DNA from: Euperipatoides rowelli
Lineage: Eukaryota; Onychophora; Udeonychophora; Euonychophora; Peripatopsidae
Reading direction: 5' to 3' (one strand)
DNA: 12,421 bases
Assembly (NCBI GenBank): GCA_003024985.2
Contig: PXIH01S0008660.1
Translations under genes and position numbers: made by a program
The notes under the pieces: model-generated
Told to the model about the DNA's origin: nothing
Seen by the model: only the letters and a program-made list of their open reading frames with translations
The model's database searches: none
Shown: piece by piece, positions 1 through 7,752 of the stretch
Numbering within the stretch: position 1 is the first letter of the stretch
How the letters are laid out: each line of letters opens with the position of its first letter

Positions 1-470
1 TATGGTAATTTTTTTTAAAAGTACTTTTAAAAAATTTGTCACTTTTTTCTTTATAGTAGCCTAAGTTAAGTTAATTAAAAAAAAAAAAAAATTTCAAAAT
101 GTGTATTTAGGAAAGAAATAGAATGGCCAAAGTTCAAGGTACACACTTCAAAAGATTGAGGAAATATTTTGTTACCCATTGACAAAAAAAAAAAAGAAAA
201 AAAGAAAGAGCAATTTTCTATAATTAAGTAAAATTTAATCTATGGTAAGCTTAATTTTAATAAATTTGATTTCCTTATACTGCATCATTTATAAAATTTC
301 TGTTAAAAACTTAAGGATACAGACCAAGTCACCAAAATGTTAATAACTGATTCATTGCAGAAAGGGTGGGTCACATATCTCTCCATAGATAAAATTAAAA
401 AACAAAAATGCCATAATTGATTTTTAATGTTACAAATATTTATTTTGTAACCAAAATAATCATTTCTGTA
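1..470. other. AT-rich stretch without a supported gene
   Basis: This stretch is very rich in A and T, with poly(A) runs around 77-91 and an A/GA-rich tract at 181-210. Stop codons are frequent in all frames. A 63-codon minus-strand ORF reaching 494 has no recognisable content and overlaps the island that follows. I see no RNA gene, repeat family or promoter that I can defend. Confidence 0.6.
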
Positions 471-770
471 GAATGCCGTCAAAGGACACCCCATCCTCTA
501 TTTCTCGGCCAAAGTTAGATAAATGCGCCATCGTCAAACAATTGTGCCATCACCATATTTCTCTCAGAGTCAAAGAAATCCAAGCTGTGCTATGTAAACA
601 CCCCACCCCCCTAGTTTTTCAGGAGAATGATTTTTTCACGGAATCCAAAAAGCGCGCCATTTTGAAAAACAGACTTTTTAAGAATCCTGATTGTGTTTTC
701 TAAGGTTCACTAGCAAGATGCCGAACAAGGGTGCTGCCCCCCCTCCCCACTAATGAATGATAGCATTCTA
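471..770 (+). other. GC-richer island with a doubtful 76-codon ORF
   Basis: This segment is visibly richer in G and C than its surroundings and keeps several CpG steps. An ATG at 473 with A at -3 opens a 76-codon frame ending with TAA at 701-703. The predicted peptide has no signal peptide, membrane segment or domain I recognise. The DNA carries three GCCAT cores (within 525-531, 544-550 and 654-660), two of them in the longer form GCGCCAT, which is the core bound by YY1/Pleiohomeotic-type factors. It could be an upstream promoter or 5' UTR exon of the ADAR gene, a small real gene, or an old repeat fragment. A regulatory island fits best, but nothing proves it. Confidence 0.3.
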
Positions 771-1530
771 TGGTAGCCTAACTATTTTTACATTTTTATA
801 TTTCAAAGTTTTAAAAAAAATGTAATTTATCTAAGAATACGGAATAGGAAGTTCTCGATTTAAACGGGTTAATTCCTGGAAATCAGTGCAAAAATAAAAT
901 TTGTAAAAATACCACATATAGTAATCGATGTTAAATTTCTGAGTTACGATGAAACACCAGCCCAGTCGGCTATATTGCGTAGCTATTGTTTATTTTGATA
1001 ATTGAGACATTCAGTCTAGAGAGATTCGGATTAGAATAATTTTATTCCTTTCATTGATTAAGTAAAGTCGTTAGAAATTATTTGAAAGAACAATGCCAAG
1101 TACTGTAACTGGCTTATATTGGAGAAACAGCAGAAATCATAAAGCCTCCATGTTGGCAGCTCTCAAGAAAAAGACTAATAATATTTTTGGCTTCCGTATA
1201 GTTCCACCTGTTAAATTATTATGTCAAAGTTTTTCTCAGTGAGTCTTAGAGTTGAAATCTTTTTCCACATAAGGGGAAAAATATTTGGCAAAGATGAGCA
1301 TAACATTTGCATAATGGGCTGTCGCTTTACGATAAAATCTCAAGCAAAGCGGGAAAAAATTTTTATGTACGGGTGGCTGGAAATTTCATTTCTGCTACCT
1401 ATTCGATAACTCTCCAATTATTGGTTTTGAAAAGTCTATTTAGCACAGATATGTACGCATCACACAAAAGAGTAATGCATATTTTTTCAAAATTGTGCAG
1501 CTTACAGTGTAATTAATAAGGCTAATGATC
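771..1530. other. Intergenic or intronic stretch without a supported gene
   Basis: This is AT-rich DNA. Short overlapping ORFs at 1221-1516 start at non-conserved positions and encode nothing I recognise. A TACTGTA word lies at 1101-1107. Just before the downstream pseudogene, the words TAATTACCCC and TAATTACCCA repeat about 18 bases apart (1533-1558). No gene is called. Confidence 0.5.
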
Positions 1531-2565
1531 TTAATTACCCCAATATCCTAATTACCCAAACTTCCCCGTATTCATCTTTTCAGGATCGAATACTTGTGCC
1601 CCTTATATTGTTCAAAACGCTGAGGGAAATTACAGAACAATTTGCTGAAAACAACCCTCGAATGTTGCTTATTTCTGGTAAATCATTATGTAACCTACTA
1701 CATATTGCAAAACAGTCTATTAAACAGCAGTGTAGAGAAAATAGTTATCCTGACATGTATATGTACCTGAAGATGTACAGATGTAAGCCTGCAATGCATT
1801 TGGAGTTTCATTACTTAAAATACAGAAAAGTTAGTAGCCTACTGTCTGAAGAAAAAAAGCCATTAAAAAAAAAAAAAAAAAACCTATGTTAAAAAGTCTG
1901 TCAAATAAAGTTACAGAAATTGCACTTCATTTAGCAGTGCATCAGAGGAACACAATCAAATGCTTTGATAAATATGTAGTGTTAATTAAAGAATTAAAAA
2001 ATAAAATAATGCTGGTTAAAAGCTTTAAGGAAAAGGTATAGATTAGCATTCTGCTACCGAACTCCTGGTCACTTCCAAAATTGTACACTGAATTACAAGT
2101 GAACATTTAGTCTGACAAACTAGAAAACTGTTGAAAGAAAATGGCATTTAAAGTACCGTACATCTGCAAAGGAAACAAAGTGAAATGGAAATTTCTCAAG
2201 AGGTTGTAAACAAAGCATTTAAATTTGTATTTAGATGAAAGATGTGAAATGTTCCCCGAAAAGAAATATGAGAGTTTTAGATATAATAAAGGTAAAAAGA
2301 GAAGGAAGACCGAAGAAGATTATTGCTGTGCAGTCTTAAGGAATCCTATGTAAGTTTCAAACCTTGTATTCAGAAGTTGAAATTGAGTTTGCCAAATTTT
2401 GCCAACTTCATCCCAAATATTATGTTCTTGCTGGAGGTCTTGGAACATCCCCAACATCTAAATGTCAAACTAGTCTGTTATTGGAGCTAGTCCTTATTAC
2501 ATTATGTAAAGATTGGTTTCAGCATGATGGTTATGAAATGAACAATGTTTGGTGGGGATAAGTAT
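1530..2565 (+). pseudogene. Decayed copy of an uncharacterised multi-copy arthropod-type protein family
   Basis: Protein-like sequence runs in the sense direction but is broken. One frame is open from about 1530 to the TAA at 1890-1892, ending in a poly(A) slippage tract. A second frame then runs to 2353 with in-frame stops at 2039, 2108, 2132 and 2207. A third is open at 2364-2561, and the characteristic NVKL motif at 2461-2475 is in yet another frame. The pieces keep the order of motifs I recall from an uncharacterised multi-copy family in arthropods: LLPNSWS (2051-2071), FPEKKYES (2252-2275), then FAKFCQLHPKYYVLAG (2388-2435), where family members have a similar FxKFxxLRPKxCVLAG stretch. 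The family match is from memory. The function of the family is unknown to me; it may derive from a transposon. I see no terminal repeats. Confidence 0.55.
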
Positions 2566-2712
2566 ATAAATTAAAAAAAAAAAAGACGGTCTATGTTAAC
2601 ACTAAATAATTTTCAAAAACTCTTGCTAAAAATACATACTTTTTTTATAAGGTGAGAAGAAAAAAAACACCCTCAATTTTTTTATTAAGAAATTTCTACT
2701 CACCGCAGGCAT

Positions 2713-2716
2713 ATGG
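2713..2716 (+). CDS. Adar: Candidate ADAR initiator mini-exon (ATG plus one base)
   Basis: ATGG is followed directly by a perfect consensus donor, GTAAGT, at 2717-2722. It ends in phase 1, the phase needed by the next exon at 4251. The join gives a protein starting M-E-S-E-I-S-N-N and running without a stop into the large ADAR exon. The resulting length is 700 residues, close to vertebrate ADAR2. CAG stands 8 bases before the donor-side end, at 2706-2708, so the exon could be an 8-nt micro-exon fed by an upstream 5' UTR exon, or the 3' end of a longer first exon. The Kozak context is mediocre (C at -3, G at +4). A second ATGG before GTAAAG, at 2983-2986, would give the same protein, so this start is a hypothesis. 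Confidence 0.4.
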
Positions 2717-2970
2717 GTAAGTTATTATTTGCATCTGCTGTGGTCTATTGATATACACTGTTTTATTGCTTAATATAAGCTTGACATGTCTGTTTGGTTA
2801 GCACACAGTTTCCATTCCTAATTTTCTGTGCNGTTCCCTGTTTGTTTGTTTTTTTCCTGTCTAAATATTTTCTGTTGGTATCTCAATCCCTCCTTTTGTT
2901 GGCAATATTTGACAAATTTTCATCAGGGTTAACTTTTGATTTTTTTCCTTTTATATCTCTAATGCTACAG

Positions 2971-2986
2971 TCTTAATATTCTATGG
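2971..2986 (+). other. Alternative 16-nt start exon candidate for ADAR
   Basis: A long pyrimidine-rich tract ends in CTACAG at 2965-2970, which is a good acceptor. Sixteen bases later comes ATGG at 2983-2986, followed by GTAAAG, a usable but weaker donor than the one at 2717. The phase is 1, so splicing to 4251 would give the same M-E-S-E protein start. It competes with the candidate at 2713. Only transcript data can decide between them. Confidence 0.2.
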
Positions 2987-3600
2987 GTAAAGGCTCATTT
3001 AAACTTCTATACTAAGCTATCTGTTACGTAAAATACGTATTCCTTTCCATAATAGACAGTTAGGCATGCACTATTTAACGATGGACAGCCATCCGTCATT
3101 TTGTGAAATTATTGGAAAAAATCCAATATTTATGCAAATCTACTGTAACTGTTTTCTCTTCACCTTTTTTTTACAATTGAACCAATGTTATGTTAGATTT
3201 CATAAGTTGAGTAAGTACACTTCCTGTCCCTATTGATTTAGTTTGATAACATCATCTTTGCAATTGGATTTCCATAAAGCAGTAAATAGAGTAAAAATAA
3301 AATATTTTACACAATACTAGACATTTATTGACTCTTATAATGAAAAACCATAACAGTTAGAAGTACCGTAAGAGAAATACAATAGTCTTTTGAAATTGTA
3401 TAACTTAGGTATTTTATTGATTGCGGGACATCATTTAATCTTGTATAAAATTTGTATTAACGCAAGCATCACATTTATCAAAATGATTCGGAGAGCTGTT
3501 CCGTAAAAGTATTAAATGAGCCTAAAGTGTGAGCTGGTGAAATTTTATATTTTCTTCCGAGACATACTGTACATAATTTTTTTTTAAAGCGATATTACAG

Positions 3601-3804
3601 TATTTCTCCAATTTGTAAAATCTAGTAAAAGTCTTGACATTTTGGGCTAATATAGTAAATGCCTATATGCGGGCTCAAAATTTACCATGGCAATGGTGGC
3701 AAATGCCACCCCTTGATTCACAAGCAGCGGCAAATACTGTACTTGCCATCCATTTGTTTATGGTCAAAAGTTTAAAACATCCAATTGGGGGTGGGGGGAA
3801 TCCT
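3601..3804 (+). other. GC-richer segment with exon-like borders and two hairpins
   Basis: The segment is preceded by a T-rich tract ending in ATTACAG (AG at 3599-3600) and followed by a perfect GTAAGT at 3805-3810, so it could be a 204-nt exon. It has stops in the ADAR frame and would act as a UTR or poison exon. From ATG 3667 one frame stays open for 46 codons to the donor, but reading on into the 4251 exon ends quickly in a stop. It contains a GGTGGC/GCCACC hairpin (3695-3710, 4-base loop) and a GGCAA/TTGCC hairpin (3729-3747). Exon status is weakly supported. Confidence 0.25.
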
Positions 3805-4250
3805 GTAAGTGCCTTTTAACCATATCCTCTTGTTTACCCATAAAAAAAAAACTATTTTTGTTTAGAACAGTCACACAACTTGAGTGTTATAAGCCCATGT
3901 ATGATGAATAAAATATTTGTAACAAAAAGAGTTGCCACTCGTTCCGGAAAGTTGCTGCCCATAGTCCTGCATAGTTGGCACCCTGTTACCTCCCATTAAA
4001 AAAATGAGTAGGCTATATGGTATAAAATTTGCTTGTCCTACCGTAACTTGATATGCTTACTATTTATTGATTGTCTTGTCACTTTCTCATGGTTTAGAAA
4101 CCTTTGGTTTAAGTTGAGAAAGCAAATTACAATAATAAAATCATTTTGATAAAGTAATGTTATTGGTAAAATATTATAGACTAAGTTACTGTTTTTTTTA
4201 TTATTAAAGTTCATATTTTGTTAATGTGCTATATTTTTTTTTATTTTCAG

Positions 4251-4292
4251 AATCTGAAATTTCAAACAATTTGCATTCGCAAGAAAGAAATG
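4251..4292 (+). CDS. Adar: 42-nt N-terminal coding exon of ADAR
   Basis: A T-rich tract and TTATTTTCAG form the acceptor at 4241-4250, and GTTAGT at 4293 forms the donor. The 42 bases begin and end in phase 1, and the reading frame has no stop. It encodes about 14 residues, reading (E)SEISNNLHSQERN(D), a polar segment matching the low-complexity, disordered N-terminus of ADAR2 proteins. Its last G plus AT from 5696-5697 makes GAT and enters the open frame of the big exon. Because it is a multiple of three with equal phases, it could be skipped without breaking the frame, so it is a candidate cassette exon. Confidence 0.65.
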
Positions 4293-4782
4293 GTTAGTGG
4301 TATTTTTTTAAATATATGGTACTATATACACTGTAATTAATGAAAAATCACTAATCTAATGATCTAAACAAAAATGTTAAATTTAAATTTTTAAACGAAT
4401 AAAGTTAAAACTCAGCCCAAATTCTGATTTTGGAGCATGAAAAAAAAAAAAAAAAACTATAAAATTTTATTTGAAACACAATTTATGGATGGTGTAATTT
4501 ATTTCAGTTTTTATCTAATATACTAGGCATATCTTATAAAATTTAAAATTTATATTATCCAAATGCTTAATTAATTTACCAGGTAGTATGACACTGCAGA
4601 ATTGGGATGACTTTGAAATTTTGTAATTTATATTTTGTCGTATTTGATCAGAACAAAGGTATTTCTAGTAGGATTAGTATATTAGCTTCTTAATCTTTCC
4701 CTAGTTTTTTTCTTTTGATTTGTCAACTAGAAATTAGTTCAGGGTGTCAAATCATTCAAGGAGTGAATGGAGTGACTGGCGC

Positions 4783-4792
4783 CCTATATAGG
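4783..4792. promoter_or_regulatory. CArG / TATA-like box in the intron
   Basis: CCTATATAGG is a perfect palindrome and matches the SRF-type CArG consensus CC(A/T)6GG. It also reads as a TATA box inside a locally less AT-rich stretch (about 4765-4805). It could mark an intronic promoter that would yield a shorter ADAR starting at the ATG at 5776. A single 10-base match is weak evidence. Confidence 0.25.
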
Positions 4793-4871
4793 AGCACTTC
4801 ATCAGTAACTATGTTAGTGACATATTTACAATAAAATGTATTTTCACATTTTAAAACAGATAATCAAACAA

Positions 4872-4941
4872 AGTAATGCAACTAAATGAACTAAAAGAAA
4901 AAAAAAGAAAGTGTCATTTGCTAATCATGTTAGCATTCATT
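4872..4941 (+). repeat. Intronic copy of the dsRBD1 coding start
   Basis: Bases 4872-4896 are identical over 25 nt to 5931-5955 in the coding exon, which encode VMQLNELK, the first helix of dsRBD1. Collinear weaker similarity follows: AAGTGTCATTT at 4909 against AAGTTCATTT at 5971, and 11 of 16 bases at 4926-4941 against 5992-6007. This looks like a decayed direct duplication of the exon's 5' part. It has no intact acceptor in a usable phase and a TAA stop just upstream of it in its own frame, so I do not call it an exon. Confidence 0.65.
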
Positions 4942-5084
4942 AAAAATCTTACTTTTTTTAAAAGTTTAATTATAAAATAAAAAGTATTAGGCTAGTATTT
5001 CATTTATTTGAGTAATCTCGGAACAAAAAAAAAAACTGGCATTTAACTGTGGATAAATATTTTTATTTTTAGTAAAAAGTTAAA

Positions 5085-5100
5085 TACAGTATATACTGTA
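5085..5100. repeat. Perfect 16-bp palindrome
   Basis: The 16 bases are TACAGTA, AT, then TACTGTA, and the block equals its own reverse complement. It lies in the ADAR intron. A permuted 16-bp relative occurs at 8956-8971. Confidence 0.9.
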
Positions 5101-5675
5101 ATTCATACGAAAAGGTTAATATTTAAATTTTGCAAATTTGCACAAAAAAAAAATAGATCAGAAACATATTTAATTCTATGTTTGGAAGTTTAATTCCACT
5201 GCCCACCTCACCCCATGCCCCGCCAGAGAAAATTGTCATTTTTGAAGAATAGGCTATATAATAATTTGACCTATTGTATTAAGTGTTCGCATGCTCAGTT
5301 TGACAAGATCAATTTTTAATTTTTCGATAGAATTTTGTTAGGAGTGGTTTATATACTGTACTTTTAAAAAGTAGAGTAAGCTATTTTGTGTCATACCATC
5401 AAAATATTTATTATTTTATGATCCGTTTTCTTGCTCTCATGTACTACATAGAGTCCCAGTAATAGCAGTTTCGACTTATTATTTTTGTTTGAATTACTTG
5501 AGAGATTTACGGGTAATAAAATTGGTTTTGATTTCAGTTTATGGTAAATAAAAATATTCAATATTCTGAAATAGTCTAGCAGCTTAAAATAGCTTCATTT
5601 TTAAATTTTGTTTAAAATTTAATATTTTGATTTGTGATTTAAAAAAAAATAGCCATTTAAAAATAAAAATAAAAC

Positions 5676-5695
5676 TTTTTTTTTTTTTTTTACAG
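5676..5695 (+). promoter_or_regulatory. Polypyrimidine tract and 3' splice site of the large ADAR exon
   Basis: Sixteen consecutive T followed by ACAG form a strong acceptor. Downstream of it the ADAR frame is open from the first base. No ATG precedes residue 21 in this exon, so an upstream exon must supply the start unless M21 is used. Confidence 0.85.
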
Positions 5696-7752
5696 ATATA
5701 AAGACTAATCTAACTTTGGGAAGTGATTATAATTGGGAAAATAATGATAACCCTCCAACCAGTAACAATGTAGAAATGGATGACAAAGAAAATAATGGTA
5801 AGTCAAATGCTCCAGAGTCTGATTTTGAATCCCCTGGCAAAAAAAGAAAGCTGGGTTCAAATTCAGAAGAACCCCCACGAAAGAAGAAAAAGAATAAAAA
5901 ACATTCTGGCCCTCTTATCCCCAAAAATGCAGTAATGCAACTAAATGAACTAAAACCCGGTGTGCCGTATAAGTTCATTTCACAGAGTGGTCCTGTTCAC
6001 ATTCCTGTTTTTGTTATGTCTGTTGAGGTTAATGGCCGTTTATTTGAAGGAAATGGTTCTACAAAAAAGGCGGCAAAACAGCATGCTGCTGAACAGGCTT
6101 TAAGGTCATTTGTTCAATTTCCAAATGCTTCAGAAGCACATCACGCTATGGGACGTCATATTGTAACTGCTGATTTTACTTCTGATCAAGCAATGTCGGA
6201 TGGTACCTTATTTAGTCCTTTTGGTTCTTGCCGAAAAAATGGTTCAACTTTAGAAAATGCAGATGATTCAGAATCTGCCAATGAAGATGCTGTGAGATTG
6301 CAGAACCATTCCCTTGGCCTTTCAGCACGTACTTCAGCACTAAATAAGAATCCTGTTATGTTATTGAACGAATTGAGACCAGGGGTTAAGTATGGATTGG
6401 CTTCTGAAATTGGAGACCCTAATGCTAAGACATTTTATATGACTGTAACTGTTAATGATGAAGACTTCCATGGCTCTGGTCGTAACAAAAAACTTGCAAA
6501 AAATCGGGCTGCCCAATCAGCTTTGTCCAAAATGTTTAATTTTGTATTTCCACCGATTCATTCTTTAAATCCCATTGTAAGTGATGGTGGTCAAGGAGGA
6601 CCAGAAATCAATCTTCTTGCAGATACAGTTGCACAATTGATTCTTGACAAATTTAGCAATCTAACAGATGGATTTACTGATCCTCACAGTCGCAGGAAAG
6701 TTTTGGCAGGATTTGTTATGACCACAACCGAGGATAATAAACAATGCTCAGTAATCTGTGTTGGGACTGGTACAAAGTGTATCAATGGGGAATATATGAG
6801 TGATCGAGGCTTGGCATTAAATGATTGTCATGCTGAAATAGTTGCCCGGCGGTGTTTACTTACATTCCTGTATTCACAGCTTGAACTACACACAGACCCA
6901 AATACAGCAGAAGAATCAATATTTATGCCTAAAGAAGATGGAGGTTATAAGCTTCATGATGAAGTCAAGTTTCATCTCTATATTAGCACTTCACCATGTG
7001 GTGATGCACGTATTTTCTCTCCACACGAAATGGATATGGTCACTGCTAACTCTGATCGTCATCCTAATCGCAAGGCCCGTGGTCTTTTAAGAACCAAAAT
7101 TGAGTCTGGCGAAGGTACTATTCCTGTAAAACCAAACGTTTCTCTTCAAACATGGGATGGAGTTCTACAAGGAGAAAGGCTTTTGACTATGTCCTGCAGT
7201 GATAAACTGTTACGTTGGAACGTTCTTGGGCTGCAAGGAGCGCTGTTGAGCCATTTTATTGATCCGATTTATTTGAATAGTATAATTTTGGGAAGTCTCT
7301 ACCATTCTGATCATATGTATAGAGCTGTACAGGGACGAATAAGTGATGTCGTAAAGAATCTGCCTGAATCATACCGACTTAATAGACCAATGATGAGTGG
7401 CATTAGCAGTCCAGAGAGTAGGCAACCAGGAAAGGCTCCAAATTTTAGTGCTAACTGGTCTATTGGGGAAACTGGATTAGAAATAATAAATGCCATGACC
7501 GGCAAAGCGGATCAAAATTGCGAGTCTAGAATCTCTAAGCATTCACTCTTCCAAAGATTTAATCATCTCTATGGGCGCATTTCTTCATTAACCAATCAGA
7601 CAGTGACATCAAGGCCTAAGTTATATGCTGATGCCAAGGCAGCGGTTATGGATTATCAAATAGCCAAGCAGCAGTTATTTCAGTTCTTCAAGGAGGCTGA
7701 GTTAGGCACATGGGTTAAGAAACCAGTTGAGCAAGATCAGTTTGAACTTTGA
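5696..7752 (+). CDS. Adar: ADAR2-type double-stranded RNA adenosine deaminase, main exon
   Basis: This enzyme converts adenosine to inosine in double-stranded RNA, mainly in nuclear pre-mRNA. The exon starts after the acceptor at 5695 in phase 1 and ends with TGA at 7750-7752. Numbering residues from codon 5716 (TTG, an ordinary internal Leu), I see basic nuclear-localisation clusters KKRK (42-45) and RKKKKNKK (55-62), dsRBD1 (about 69-134, with GPVH loop and KKAAK at 117-121), an acidic/Ser linker, dsRBD2 (about 211-275, KKLAK at 258-262) and the deaminase domain (about 297-677). Zinc and catalytic residues are intact: H372 and E374 in CHAE, C428 in PCGDAR, C494 in SCSDK. E466 in SGEGT matches the base-flipping E488 of human ADAR2. 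Most inositol-hexakisphosphate contacts are present (K354, R378, R379, K497, R500, W501, W666, K669, D674). The protein should be active. Oddities are Pro-Asn in the dsRBD2 loop, Lys at 668 where human ADAR2 has Glu, and the absence of introns in this exon. Confidence 0.98.
5776..5778 (+). other. Possible internal start codon of a shorter ADAR (Met 21)
   Basis: This is the first in-frame ATG of the large exon. It has G at -3 and G at +4, a better initiation context than either upstream candidate. A transcript starting inside the preceding intron would use it and give a 658-residue protein that keeps the nuclear-localisation clusters, both dsRBDs and the deaminase domain. Confidence 0.35.
5798..5932 (+). 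other. Candidate 135-nt exitron removing the nuclear-localisation region
   Basis: Inside the coding exon, AATAATG is followed by a perfect donor GTAAGT at 5798-5803. A pyrimidine-bearing stretch ends in TGCAG at 5928-5932. Both borders are in phase 1 and the interval is 45 codons. Removal would join Asn27 to a new GTA (Val) codon and continue M-Q-L-N-E-L-K without a frameshift, deleting residues 28-72 with both basic clusters. The pyrimidine tract is short and interrupted by A, so the acceptor is only moderate. Confidence 0.35.

Larger units (their letters stand above)
2717..4250 (+). other. Intron-like region between candidate start exon and the 42-nt exon
   Basis: If the 2713 start is right, this is a 1,534-base intron. 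It has a pyrimidine-rich part (about 2804-2970) that holds a meaningless hydrophobic ORF and the unresolved base at 2832, AT-rich filler, a GC-richer segment at 3601-3804, and the acceptor TTATTTTCAG at 4241-4250. No independent gene is visible in it. Confidence 0.4.
4293..5695 (+). other. Intron before the large ADAR exon
   Basis: The borders are GT at 4293-4294 and TACAG at 5691-5695, the latter preceded by an uninterrupted run of 16 T, a strong polypyrimidine tract. The interior is AT-rich. It contains a CArG/TATA-like box (4783-4792), a partial copy of dsRBD1 coding DNA (4872 to about 4941) and a perfect palindrome (5085-5100), each described separately. No other gene is visible. Confidence 0.65.

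Noticed and set aside
1584-1677. 94-nt ADAR N-terminal exon (CAG before, GTAAAT after, ending in phase 1)
   Set aside because: The phase fits exon 4251, but the same frame continues as protein-like sequence beyond the supposed donor into the decayed family copy, and there is no start codon in it. The pseudogene explains it better.
2794-2976. 60-codon hydrophobic ORF resembling a membrane segment
   Set aside because: The hydrophobic residues come from a pyrimidine-rich tract, the frame crosses an N, and the start is not an ATG in good context.
5716-5718. Translation start of ADAR at the first codon of the long open frame
   Set aside because: The codon is TTG and the frame stays open upstream to the splice acceptor at 5695, so it is an internal Leu codon. 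The start lies in an upstream exon or at Met 21 (5776).
5727-5978. Minus-strand 83-codon ORF opposite the ADAR N-terminus
   Set aside because: Its Phe-rich run is the antisense of the lysine-rich localisation cluster; shadow only.
6842-7090. 82-codon ORF in another frame over the deaminase exon
   Set aside because: It is a shadow of the ADAR coding frame, with no independent signal.
7311-7505. Minus-strand 64-codon ORF over the deaminase exon
   Set aside because: Antisense shadow of a conserved coding region.
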